Shown here: positions 26,510 to 36,966 of the stretch, piece after piece | Layout: each line of letters begins with the position of its first letter | Position numbering within the stretch: position 1 is the first letter of the stretch | From: Vespa crabro | Taxonomy: Eukaryota > Arthropoda > Insecta > Hymenoptera > Vespidae | Reading direction: 5' to 3' | Assembly (NCBI RefSeq): GCF_910589235.1 | Contig: NC_060963.1 | Location: forward strand, 4,041,001-4,105,000 | DNA: 64,000 nucleotides | Notes under the pieces: model-generated | What the model saw: the letters and a program-made list of their open reading frames with translations, nothing else | Told to the model about the DNA's origin: nothing | Databases searched by the model: none | Position numbers and translations under genes: made by a program

Positions 26510-26935
26510 CTACATCGTGCTCACATGACTCCAGAACGTGTGAGATTCGCGCAATTGAAGATATTACATAACTGAACTTCTAAGACCCGGCGACTCGAGA
26601 AAGCCAGAATGAAGAAAAGAAAGACAAGGATGCAGCTTTATTAATATCACATTAAAAAGTCCGAAAGAAATCTCATAATTGAGTAACTATCAAAATGATT
26701 CTTCTATACGTTATATTACGTAACGACCCTTTGAACACGCACGATGCGCACAGATTTAACCTCGAAAAATAGTTCGAGACGATCGAAGAAGCGACACATG
26801 TTTTTTTTTTCATCTCGATGAAATAAAATTTTATGTTCACTAACCGGTCGCGTTTCGATCCTCGGTGCCGTTCAGCAAGGGTATTTTCACGCTCCCGTTT
26901 TCCCCGGATGCCTTGATCTGAGCGCCCAGTGCCAT
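17976..26935 (-). CDS. clu: Clueless / CLUH, clustered mitochondria protein
   Basis: Cytosolic RNA-binding protein that binds mRNAs for mitochondrial proteins. Loss makes mitochondria cluster in many eukaryotes. Seventeen coding exons: 26935-26845, 23547-23276, 23177-22755, 22662-22296, 22146-22010, 21930-21650, 21497-21371, 21287-21113, 21033-20831, 20749-20608, 20474-20269, 20185-19979, 19863-19765, 19680-19336, 19233-18961, 18801-18676, 18599-17976. They total 4098 nt, 1365 aa. Exon 1 encodes MALGAQIKASGENGS and is separated by a 3.3-kb intron. It joins in phase to an acidic, Lys/Glu-rich stretch, then the CLU N-terminal ubiquitin-like part (MGFTVKIVSPGAEPFDIQV) and the central CLU domain (TRDWNEELQTTRELP). 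A long helical middle follows, then C-terminal TPR repeats (NLRYHGPRSLKVAVSYH, EDHEKTKESSDCLRHL). Divergent from DENR, convergent with METTL16. Confidence 0.95.
23548..26844 (-). other. Clueless first intron (3.3 kb)
   Basis: By far the longest intron inside a complete gene here. It holds no gene I can recognise. A higher-complexity stretch at about 25480-25720 has several CpGs (gaacggccgtt-like and gacgagtcttc sequence) and could be an intronic regulatory element. Microsatellites lie at 26218-26300 and 26422-26511. Small open frames inside it are A/T-rich noise. Confidence 0.6.
26218..26511. repeat. (AT)n and (CT)n microsatellites in the clueless first intron
   Basis: An (AT)n run at about 26218-26259, a second TA/CATA-rich run to about 26305, then two (CT)n blocks at about 26430-26454 and 26476-26505, roughly 330-500 bp inside the first intron from exon 1. 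Confidence 0.9.
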
Positions 26936-27651
26936 TCCTCGTCGACAAATTCCCTCGAGTTGCTTTAGTTCAAGCGATTTTTTTCAACGTGATACGAATG
27001 ATTATTTTCTCACGAAAATCACGGTACCGGGATCGCGCCACGAACTTTTTTTCTTTCTGATAAATTTCGAAAAAGAGAGAGAGAGAAAAAGAGAAAAAAA
27101 GAGTGAGAGAGAGAGAAAGAGAGCACGGCACGATCGACGACCAACTTTTTCACGGGGCGGCACACTACTCGGCTCCGCGCTATACCGAGCCGCTTTTCTC
27201 TACCGCACGTGCGTTTCGAACGAAGTACAAAGTCTAACCGACGGGATTGGTCAAATGGAACCTCACGCACGCTACACTTCGATCACTCGAATGCGACTCG
27301 CGCGATCGCTGATACGTTAGAGGCTGACTATTTCCTGATTGGTCTGTTGATACGGTTACGCCCCACCCAGTTTAGCTTTTCGATTGGATTCATTTCGAAT
27401 ATTCTATGCTTATTGGTCGACGAAGGCGCGTGTGAAAATTCGTATTACATGTCGAAGAAAAGAATTTACGATCATCCGCGGAGTCTAACGTTCTAACCTT
27501 ACTGCGATTTGTAATTTTACATCAAATCCTGTCTTTTCCTTTATTTCATAATATTGGCGAAGGTTTGTCAAGCCTCAAAAATTGATCGATTTTTGTCGTT
27601 AAATTACGTATATTATTTAATCGTGACATTATAATTAAAATCTATTGGAAT
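26936..27651. promoter_or_regulatory. Divergent promoter clueless / DENR with four CCAAT boxes
   Basis: 716 bp between divergent start codons. It contains the most CpG-rich sequence in the window (about 27120-27310). Four ATTGG pentamers (inverted CCAAT boxes) lie on the + strand at 27246-27250, 27338-27342, 27383-27387 and 27412-27416. Two of them read in the NF-Y-like context gattggt or tattggt. A CACGTG E-box lies at about 27205 and a CCCCACCC box at 27361. A (GA)n-like tract lies at 27073-27121. No TATA box is evident. Shared, housekeeping-type regulation of both genes is inferred. Confidence 0.6.
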
Positions 27652-28799
27652 ATGTCGGCTAGTGAACAACCAGATTTACGATTAGGACCGGATCCTAATG
27701 TTAATTATCCTATCCAAGTACAATATTGTGGGAATTGTTCTCTTCCTATCGAGGTAAGATAATATCGGTTATGAATTGTTAATGTCAGAAAATTTGCGTT
27801 TTCCTTTTTTTTTCTTTTTTTTTTTTTTCGTATATTTTGTATAACATCTAATGAGTTCTATTTCCATTCTGAAATGGTTTTTTTTTTTTGAAACAGTATT
27901 GCGAATATTACCCGGAATATGAAAAATGTAAACAATGGTTAGAAAGAAATTTACCAACCGAATTCGAAAAAGTTAAACTAGGTAAATAAATCGATAAAGG
28001 ATTAATAAATATCGATATATAACTCATAGTAACAATCTATATAAAATATATTTATCCTATTGAATAAAATTTTATAGTACAATGTATGTAATATCTTTGC
28101 CATTTTTGTGCCAAGCAGTAGAGGATGGTACTACAGAATCTGGTGGAGGAGAAGATGAGAAGAAGAGACAGAAACGTGGTGGTAAGGGTATGCTTAAAAC
28201 AAAGAAAAAGGAGGATGTACCTAAGTTAGTTACTGTATCAAGGGCTCCACGGGGAAAGAAAAAATCGGTAACTGTTGTAACTGGCCTTAGTACATTCGGT
28301 AAGTGTCATATCTGGAATTTATTTAATTATATCTTGTAACTATAATAATTTAGGAATGTGTATTTTCTTCTATAAATGTATGTGATCTCTTTAATAAACT
28401 TAGCTTGTTAAAGAAATTATCTCATAGTTAAATCATTTGGTTATTCATGTTATTTTTATCATATGAGAAATATAAAAGTTTAATTATCTCTTTATCAATA
28501 TGTCATAATCTTACAGACATAGATTTGAAGGTTGCAGCAAAATTCTTTGGTAGTAAATTTGCTTGTGGATCAAGCGTAACGGGGGATGATGAGATTGTTA
28601 TACAAGGTGATGTCAAAGATGATCTATTTGAAGTGATTCCAGAAAAATGGCCTCAGGTATTTATTATAGATATATAAATTTTTTTATTTTCTTTTCTTTT
28701 TTTTTTCCATAAAATAAAGAATATATATTTTTATATACTTTTATTTACTTTTAGATCGATGAAGATTCTATAGATGACCTAGGAGATCAAAAGAGATAA
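27652..28799 (+). CDS. DENR: Density-regulated protein DENR (translation re-initiation factor)
   Basis: Partner of MCT-1. The complex binds the 40S subunit and supports re-initiation after short upstream ORFs and recycling of post-termination 40S. Five exons: 27652-27753, 27897-27981, 28116-28298, 28517-28656, 28755-28799, giving 184 aa (human 198). The N-terminal Cys cluster YCGNCSLPIEYCEYYPEYEKC is the expected zinc-binding region. A Lys-rich linker (EKKRQKRGGKG) leads to the SUI1 domain with CGSSVTGDDEIVIQGD and DLGDQKR at the end. Exon 3 has a tandem acceptor AAGCAG. Using the first AG (28115) adds an Ala and better fits the family's KLTVE. The second AG (28118) would shorten the protein by one residue. 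Confidence 0.95.
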
Positions 28800-28865
28800 T
28801 GGACTAAATGAATTTGCATTCGCACAAATATATTTAATATGCTATTTCCATTGATGTTTATTATA

Positions 28866-28871
28866 AATAAA
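28866..28871 (+). terminator. Polyadenylation signal of DENR
   Basis: Canonical AATAAA, 67 nt after the DENR stop codon, in the 132-bp gap to the RPC9 stop on the other strand. If used, the DENR transcript would end close to or inside the RPC9 3' end. Confidence 0.55.
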
Positions 28872-28931
28872 ATGTATATAAATAACAACAAGAATATTGC
28901 TTACATTTTTTAGAAATTGAATAGCTCACTA

Positions 28932-29433
28932 CTATCCTGTTTCTGCTTCCTGTTCATCTTCTTGTTCTCCCAAACAATTTTGAATTGTTTCCAATAATGA
29001 TTCTACTTCTTCGTTGCTTAAACGGTCTTCACTATCCTCTACAATCTATAAAATTATTATATTGATTATTATTATATTATTCATTTGTTGCTTATATGAA
29101 ATTATTAAAATGAAAAAAATAATACCAATTGTATTTCGAGAGCTGTCTTGGGACAAACATTTAACAAAGTCAATTTTTCACATTTTGTTAAATTAAAAGG
29201 TTCCAATGATTGTAAGAACTTTTTGATTTTTTCTGGAGATTGTTTTTTACAAGGAGTATCTTCCAAATACCTTATTGTCTGATAAGTAATAGTTGCTAAT
29301 TGATTCTGAGTCATTTTTTGTTTTTTATTTGACTTTATATTTTGAAGCATATCCAAAACTTCATAATTACTTAAATAGGCAGCACAATCATTGAGTCTAG
29401 AAACAATCGTTAACTTATAATTTTTTATAATTA

Positions 29434-29470
<37 letters not shown>

Positions 29471-29499
29471 TAATATAATAATATTACTTACACTTCCAT
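28932..29499 (-). CDS. CRCP: DNA-directed RNA polymerase III subunit RPC9 (CRCP)
   Basis: Small stalk subunit of RNA polymerase III, partner of RPC8, needed for initiation at tRNA and 5S genes. Three exons: 29499-29492, 29396-29126, 29045-28932, giving 130 aa (human 148). The first exon contributes only 8 coding nucleotides (ATGGAAGT); the split Val codon rebuilds MEVLNDCAAYLSNYEVLDML, which matches the family start MEV...LSNYEV. Further family residues are TITYQTIRYLEDTPC, QSPEKIKKFL and LTKCEKLTLLN. The tail is acidic (EEVESLLETIQ, GEQEDEQEAE). Convergent with DENR and divergent from Atg1. Confidence 0.93.
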
Positions 29500-30929
29500 A
29501 TCGTATGAATAAAAACTTTTCTTTTATAAAATGATAAAATATATAAATGATAACGTATCCTTTTTGTTCTATGGACTGTAAATAAAATTTTAAAAATGTT
29601 TAATTCTTTGTTTTTATAGAATAACACACAATTTTATTGTTATAGTATTCATAACAATATCAACAATACTATGAAATATATAATTCACTTATCCATTTAT
29701 TGTAAATATTCTTTGTATATAAAAAGTGAAACGTTTGCGATATTTAGAAAAAAAAAAAAAAAAAAAAAAAAAAAGGAAGAATGAATCACACATGTTCGTA
29801 CGTCAAAAAAGAAGGTTAACTGGTAAGCCAATATTATAAATAAAAATTAATACAAATGGAATTCCCCGACTTGAATATCTTTATTTCTTATAAACGACGA
29901 AATACTCGTTTGTTACAATATGTTCGAAATTTACCGATGTCTTCTTAATGAAACATTAAAATTTATAATGGAACTACTTTCTTGCGGCGTACGTTTATAA
30001 ACATAGACAGGAATCGATTCCTACGGTTCACAGTTAACCTAAATGAATTTTTATATTCATAACAGAAGTATGAATTTTTTCTTAGGATAATCATATATTA
30101 TCGTATAAAATAAAAAAATTTACATCAAATCATTGATATTAATATCAAAAATGGCGGATGAATATCATTTTATAATAATATAAAGAGAGAAAAAGAGAGA
30201 GAGAGAGAAAGAGAAAAAGATTTCATTATCTTATTAAACTTCAAACGTAAAAATTGAAAAGTATCAATTATCAATGATTGATACAAGTATTGTCGAAATT
30301 AAATTTCAGATCATTCTTTTTGAAAATATATTGAAATAAAAAATGTAAGTATTACAAGGGATTAATTTAAAAAGAAGAAAAGGGATTGAAAAAAAAATAA
30401 ATAAATAAAAAATAAAAAAAAATAAAAAAAAAAAAAATAAAAATACAAGTAAAGAAAGAATCAAGGGTTCTGATTGACCAAAGGACGCTCCTGAAAGCGT
30501 CAAGCATGACCTCTGTAGTAAATGGATTGCTGCGTGTCTGACATTTTGCAACGACAGCCACTCTGTGCGATACGTTGCGTGGTCTGCATTGTTTGGTGTT
30601 TTCGAATGTGGCCCCCCTCCCCCTCTTCGGAACAGTGAAGTGCAAGAGTTCTTTTATTAATGATTTATAACGTGAAAGAGTTACGATTAGGCTATAAAAG
30701 AGCCTTTATCTTCGTCGAAGGAAAAATAAGGATATGAAAATCTCACGACACAACAAGGCGGAAGATTCCTCCACACTCATATCGATCCTATTATCGCGGG
30801 CGATGCATCTTTTCGCTTGTCAATCGGAACATGTTTGTAAACTATTGACCTTGTCCGCGAAAGATCGGTGAATTAATTTTCCCCTTTCTTTATCATCGAT
30901 ACGAAACTAGAAATTGTTGTTTCCTTAGA
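29500..30929. promoter_or_regulatory. Divergent intergenic region RPC9 / Atg1
   Basis: 1.43 kb. It holds an A-run at about 29747-29774, a (GA)n-like tract at 30184-30220 and AT-rich filler. About 30465-30680 is distinctly GC-richer unique sequence, with a 6-bp stem hairpin (agcgtc/gacgct type) at about 30486-30503 and a C-tract near 30612. The Atg1 start follows an acceptor-like ttccttag at 30921-30928, so a 5' UTR intron is likely. A candidate donor lies at about 30868 (atcg|gtgaat), which would make a 61-bp intron. Confidence 0.45.
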
Positions 30930-33900
30930 ATGGAGGTCATCGGTGAATACGAGTATAACACTAAGGACCTGATAGGTCACGGTGCTTTTGCCGTTGTATT
31001 CCGGGGCAGACATCGTAAAGTAAATATTTTTTTCTCATTCTCCCTCCTATTTCTTTCACACGTGACTTGTGCTTTTTAATATCTTTATAAACTTAATGTG
31101 TTACGATGATACCTTTGTATCTGTAGAAACCTAACTGCGTTGTGGCGATTAAAAGTATAACAAAGAAGAGTTTAGCGAAGTCACAGAATCTTCTCGGCAA
31201 AGAGATTAAGATTTTAAAGGTATATTACTATCGTTTATCAGGGAAAAAAAAAAAAAAAAAAAAAGGAATGATCATTCTTTTTACGTTGATTTGCAGGAGT
31301 TAACAGAACTACATCATGAAAATGTAGTTGCTTTGTTAGATTGTAAGGTAAGAAAATTTTTAATTAAATCTTATTAATTCTTAGAGATAACAATGATATT
31401 TCGTTTTAGGAATCTATTCATAATGTCTTCCTGGTTATGGAGTATTGTAATGGTGGAGATTTAGCGGACTATTTAGGGGGTATATATATATATATATATA
31501 CTTGTTTTTTTTTGTGAAACATAGTTGCCTCTCTGCTAAAGTAATATTATATTTATTTTTATTCTGTTCTTGTTCAATAGCAAAAGGCACATTATCAGAA
31601 GATACTATCAGAGTATTTCTTAAGCAATTAGCAGGTGCAATGAAAGCATTATATGCCAAAGGTATTGTTCATAGGGATCTTAAACCACAAAATATTTTAC
31701 TCAGTCATAATTGTGGCAAAGCATGTCCGCAACCACATCAAATAACATTAAAAATAGGTAAAATGCGTTAACAATAGAATTGTATAAAATATTATTTGAT
31801 TTTATTAAAATCATATGTCGAATTTTATCATTATAGCGGACTTTGGCTTTGCCCGCTTTTTACAAGATGGAGTAATGGCTGCTACATTATGTGGTTCACC
31901 AATGTATATGGCACCTGAAGTAATTATGTCACTTCAATATGATGCAAAAGCAGATTTATGGTCTCTTGGGACAATAGTATTTCAGTGTCTTACTGGAAAG
32001 GCACCATTTCAAGCTCATACACCACATGCACTAAAATTATTTTATGAGAAAAACGCAAATCTTGGTCCAAAGTATGTTCTTTTTTTTTTATATATTATAT
32101 ATATATTTTTTTATATTTATTATTAACCTATTTTATTATTGTAGAATTCCTCCAGGAACTTCTCCAGAATTGTCTGATTTGTTATTGGGATTGTTGAGAC
32201 GCAATGCAAAAGATCGTATGTCCTTTGACGAATTCTTTGGTCACCTTTTTCTTCAAGGAGCAAGGGAAAGTCCTAGTCCAGTTCCTGTAGAATTACCAGC
32301 TTCACCTGGTACACTAGCTGTTCCAGAAGGACCTACAACTGTTATACGATCTGAACCGGAAACAAATAGTCCATGTTCCAGTCCAGAAGATGACTTTGTG
32401 CTTGTGCCAAGTGATCTTAGTAGTGATACAGACAATAATACTAATACCCAAGTCAAGTAAATATTTTTTCTTCAACAGATATGCATATATGATAGATATT
32501 TCTATTTATTTTTATTTATTTATATGCTTTGTAATTATCATTTTAGATATACGAAGCAAACTAGCAGAGAGGCAGTTAGTCCACCACGACCATGCTTTTT
32601 ACCCATATCTGAACCAATTCCAGTTCCCTCACAAAGAAGTGTGGCACAGTCATCATCACCATCTGGTAATATAAGATCTGGAAGTAGCGTTGTTCCTCGG
32701 TCCCAGCCAATTAGTATGAAGCGAAGTGTAGACTCTCACAGAAGTCATGCTCTTGACATTGGCTCTCTTAGTCCACCTAGCGTACAATTTGTAATAGGTA
32801 CACCACCTGGTAGAAGGTATAAGAATAATATAATATCTATGTATAATATTATATGTTATATGTTTCATATGCATATAATAATTTATAGATTGAGTGAAAC
32901 ACCACCACCACCTAGTACTTGGCAAGTTAGTCCAGTGGCACGGCATTCACACAGTGGAACTTCGCCATTGCGCAGATCAACAGGAAACAATAGTGCATCT
33001 TCTCCATTACTTACAGGTCCATTGGCAGTTTTAGGGTCTCCTACTTCAAAAGCTTTTCAAGATAACAATAATACACTTAGGCATTCGCCTGTTATACCTT
33101 TTGGCACAAGAGCTGTTACTCTTCCAGAAATATCAGGTGAATAGTTATTTTTAATTAATTATTACTATTTAATTATTTTTCTTATTAATACTTTTTTTTC
33201 TTATTTTACAGAAGCGGGTAGTTTTCAAAATCTTTTCCCGGATGTTAATCCAACATTAACAGAAGATCGTCCATTAACATTTATAGCTCCAGAACTCCCA
33301 GAAGAAACGCTTTTAGAACGGGAACATTCAGAGATCTTAGCAAAGTTGAACTTTGTTGTGGCATTATGTGAATGTGTATGCGAAGTTGCTAGAAATAGAG
33401 CTGGACCTTTAGGTGCACCCTTAGGTGGGATTGAACAAGCTAGCAATGCAGCAACAAGAAGAAGAGCAGAACAAGTTATTTTGTTAGTGAGGGCTCTTCA
33501 ATGGTTGAGCTCTGGATTAAGTCTCGCAACTCAACAGCTTAAAGCTGGAAGGTTGCAACCTACAGCTAGTGTAAAAGAAGGTAACTAAAAAAAAAAAAAA
33601 AAAAAAGAAAGAAAAAAGATTACTAACGAGCTAACAGATAAAGATATAGAAATATATGATGTTATTGATAAATATACTTATTTTCTAATATTTTAGTTGT
33701 AAGTACAATGAATGAAAAGTTTAGATCTTGCCTGACAGAGTGCAAACAGCTTAATAGTGCAGGATTGCTTCGACAACCGGGGGCTACAGCAGATAAAATT
33801 CTTTATAATCACGCAATACAAATGGTAATAAGTTAATCCATACACCAATTAGAATTCAATAATATTGAATAATAATTGAATAGTAATTCTGAATTTGTTC

Positions 33901-34244
33901 TTTTTTTTTTTTTTTTCTTTTAGTGTCAATCCGCAGCCCTTGATGAATTATTTGGAAATCCTGCTGAATGTTTTCAGCGTTATCATACAGCGCAAATATT
34001 GTTACATTCATTATCACAACACATTAGTCACAGTCCAGACAAAGCTCTTCTTATCAAATGTAAGTTTCCTCGTATTTTTTAAAAGCTTCAAATAACAATC
34101 ACTACTACTAAACAGTATATGTTATTGTAAATAACTTACTTGCTTTTTTATTTTTTATTTTTTTTTCCAGACAAAGATGCAGTTGAAAAAAGATTATACG
34201 TACTTCAGCAGCAAGGGTATATCTATGCAACTGATCCTACGTAG
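30930..34244 (+). CDS. Atg1: Atg1 / ULK autophagy-initiating kinase (Unc-51-like)
   Basis: Ser/Thr kinase at the top of the autophagy pathway, acting with Atg13, FIP200/Atg17 and Atg101 downstream of TOR and AMPK. Thirteen exons: 30930-31019, 31127-31219, 31297-31347, 31410-31479, 31581-31757, 31837-32071, 32145-32456, 32547-32816, 32889-33136, 33212-33580, 33697-33824, 33924-34059, 34171-34244, giving 750 aa. Kinase motifs are complete: glycine loop GHGAFAVVF (from residue 16), VAIK with Lys39, HRDLKPQN with Asp134, ADFGFARF (DFG 162-164) and GSPMYMAPE. A Ser/Pro-rich linker spans roughly residues 275-510 and holds the usual regulatory phosphorylation and LIR region. The C-terminal EAT/MIT-type domain includes RPLTFIAPELPEETLLEREH and ALDELFGNP. 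The Unc-51/ULK1-2 class is clear, rather than ULK3 or ULK4. Confidence 0.96.
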
Positions 34245-34808
34245 CGTTCGTGAAAAACAGAAACTGTGTGCGATGTTGCACACAGGCCAATACTACATTT
34301 GATACCTCTGTTGTGTAAGATCGTTTACTCTATTCTGTATAAAAAAAATATTAATTTATCTGTAAGATTGTTCAGCAAAGATGAATATATACGCGATTTA
34401 GTTTTGAAACATAGTATGAATTGTTAGAAACTTATGCAGAATAGAGTAGACTAACAGATCAAAAGAATTATGAAAGTGATTCCTTCTAAATTATACTTTA
34501 TATATAATTTATCAACTGATACCAATAATGAATTATACTGTATAATGTACGTATGGTTGATTAACTAATCTTTATTTCATATCAATTAATAAACATGTGT
34601 ATACTAACAACAACATTGTGCGTTTTATGAAAAGCACATATTTACTAAAGAGCAGTGATATAACAATTGTAAAAAAATAGAATGCCCTATGCATCCTTTA
34701 AGCCAATATTACTACAATATTTTTTTTCTTTTCTTTTTTTCTTTTTTTTTTCTCTTCTTTTAATAGTCTGCCAACAAGCTATTCCCTGCGTTCTTAAATT
34801 TTTATCTT
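34245..34808. other. Convergent 3' regions of Atg1 and TSPO
   Basis: 564 bp of AT-rich 3' UTR sequence. The Atg1 strand has AATAAA at 34588-34593, 344 nt beyond its stop. A T/C tract lies at 34719-34760. Confidence 0.5.
34588..34593 (+). terminator. Polyadenylation signal candidate of Atg1
   Basis: Canonical AATAAA in the Atg1 3' flank. It is the clearest hexamer between the Atg1 stop and the TSPO gene. Confidence 0.45.
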
Positions 34809-35972
34809 TCATTCCTTCTTATCTTCCAATGAACTTTGTGGGTTATCCCTATAAATTACATAATTTAATGCTGTCGCGAGGGTACACCATGCAAAGTAAG
34901 GAATAATTAATAATCCAGCGAGTGGATTCACTTGATAAAAGGTTACTGCCATTGCTGCTGATGTTCCCCATACTAGAGTTATTTCATATAATGCCTAAAA
35001 ATGAATATTTCAATGAAATCAATTTGATAACAATTAATATTATTCTGTATAACTACTGATAAATTTGTTGATAAAAAAAAAAATTACCAATTTAATATGG
35101 TGTCCCCCAAAAAAGATAGGTGTCCAAGCCCAATTCATAATTAAATTAGCACCATATATTGAAAGTGGAAAGGCTGCTTCTTTGAATCCTCCAGCATCTC
35201 GCCATACTATGTAAGAAGAGTAACCTATTGTACTATATATAGTTGTCCATACTGGCCCAAAAACCCAATTTGGAGGTGTCCAAGATGGTTTTTTCAAAGA
35301 CTAACATAAATGAAATAAACGCTGATATTATTTTATATATTATTGCATTATGTAGTTTAAATAATTAAGTTTTCACATTAAATTTCATGAAAATTAACAA
35401 AACATTTATTAATGAGCTTAGAAATTATAAAATGTTTTGAATTAATTTTTAAATGTGGTATCATAGAAAAAAAAAAAAAGAAAAAAAAGAAAAACAAAAA
35501 AAAAATCAATCGATTTGCTTGCGTAAAATAGGAAAGTTACGTTGCAATGAATATCCGGTCTATCTCTTTCTCTCTTTTTTCTTTTTTTTCTCATAATATA
35601 CATTATAGTCAGTGATACACGATAGTGTATTGTTAACAAATTTAAGTGAGAGTTCAAAAAGAGGCGGGTCCTCTTAAAATTTTTCCCGCCAACTTTTGAA
35701 ATTGCATAAACCTTTATATTTTACTTCCAACGTAATATAATTCTCAATTTTTTTTTCTTTTCTCTTTTTTTTTTTTCTCATCTTTTTCTTTCTATAGCTC
35801 AGGCTTTATTACGTGACTGAATAAATAATCGATAAAAATATCGACAAAATTCTTTTCTTACCGTATACCATGGATGTAGATTGTTTTTTACGCAATAAGC
35901 ACCAAGCCATCCGCCAATATTAGGATGGACAACGCCTACAACCAATGGCAATGACACTTTACATATTGGCAT
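34809..35972 (-). CDS. TSPO: Translocator protein TSPO (peripheral benzodiazepine receptor)
   Basis: Five-helix outer mitochondrial membrane protein of the TspO/MBR family, binding cholesterol and porphyrins. Three exons: 35972-35862, 35300-35088, 34994-34809, giving 169 aa, the exact family size. Diagnostic residues are LKKPSWTPPNWVFGPVWT, the NLIMNWAWTPIFFGGH helix, and the C-terminal ATALNYVIYRDN that forms the cholesterol-recognition (L-Y-R) motif. The start at 35970-35972 (MPICKVSLPL) was preferred because a longer reading would need a GTG start. Divergent from the FAM169-like gene. Confidence 0.95.
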
Positions 35973-36966
35973 TTTGAAAATATTACTATTAACTCTCGAT
36001 ATGATATCCGAACTGTAAGATATTGAATAAACTATATTATAAGAAGTCGATGCTTTCACGTTTGTTCATACTACTAATATATGGTATGAGGTATAACTTG
36101 TGTATATCTGCAAAATACGTATAGTTCTTGTAAGAACTTCTGCGCATATTCTATACATGCAACTTCTGTACATGTACATATCTATATCTACAATGTATTA
36201 CATATTACGAAGATGTCACGTGCATATATATATATAGAAGTACATTATCACCACACAAAGAAAATTGTATATATTAAATAACTATGACAACGATATCTTC
36301 ATATCAATTATATTTCTTATAATCACTAACTATATATATAAAATAGATGTTTTTTACTTCATTCATATGAAGGACTATATATATTTTTAAAAAGTCTAAA
36401 AATTATTCGACTATAATTTATGAATATTATATGCAATACTAATCGTTTTCTAAATTCGTAACATTTAAATTAAGAAATCTTTCAAAACTTTATAAATCTA
36501 TCGAATTATTTAACATTCTAATTGATATTAAATCTTCAATCGAATTATAGTACTCTTAAAATGTACTTTTATGTAACGTTGAGATATTATAATTAATTTT
36601 TTTTCGAAAAAAGTTGAAATATTTATTTAATGTTCTATTTCATTATTGTTTATTTTCGCTTGTAAAATATTGAGTTATATGTTTCATTTTTATATGTATA
36701 TTTTCTTTTTTTTTTATGCAAATATATATATATATCTTTTTAACCGCTAACGAAATAGATAGTTACGATTTATAGATAAAATAGAGCCTTCGTTCTATTG
36801 GTTACAAAATTTATCAGTGACTAGTGTCTATTGTACTGTGTCTATTGTACTTGTGTCTATATACAAGTTAATTCTGATCGTTGTCCTTGTTTTTTTTTTT
36901 TTTTTTTGGAAAATTTACAAAATGACATTTATCACACTTGTCTAATTTAATTCGAGCTCGTAAAAA
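35973..36966. promoter_or_regulatory. Divergent intergenic region TSPO / FAM169-like gene
   Basis: 994 bp, extremely AT-rich with many TATATA runs, so TATA-like motifs carry no information. A partial direct repeat (gtgtctattgtact) occurs near 36826-36852, and a T-run lies at 36891-36907. Both promoters presumably lie here. Confidence 0.4.

Noticed and set aside
30306..30645. Minus-strand open frames of 81 and 92 aa upstream of Atg1
   Set aside because: The C-terminal halves are Phe/Tyr/Leu runs from A/T repeats and the frames begin at non-ATG or weak starts. The unique DNA itself is reported as a possible regulatory or RNA element.
35973..36059. Longer TSPO N terminus (about 29 extra residues)
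   Set aside because: Requires a GTG start and adds sequence that TSPO proteins lack.
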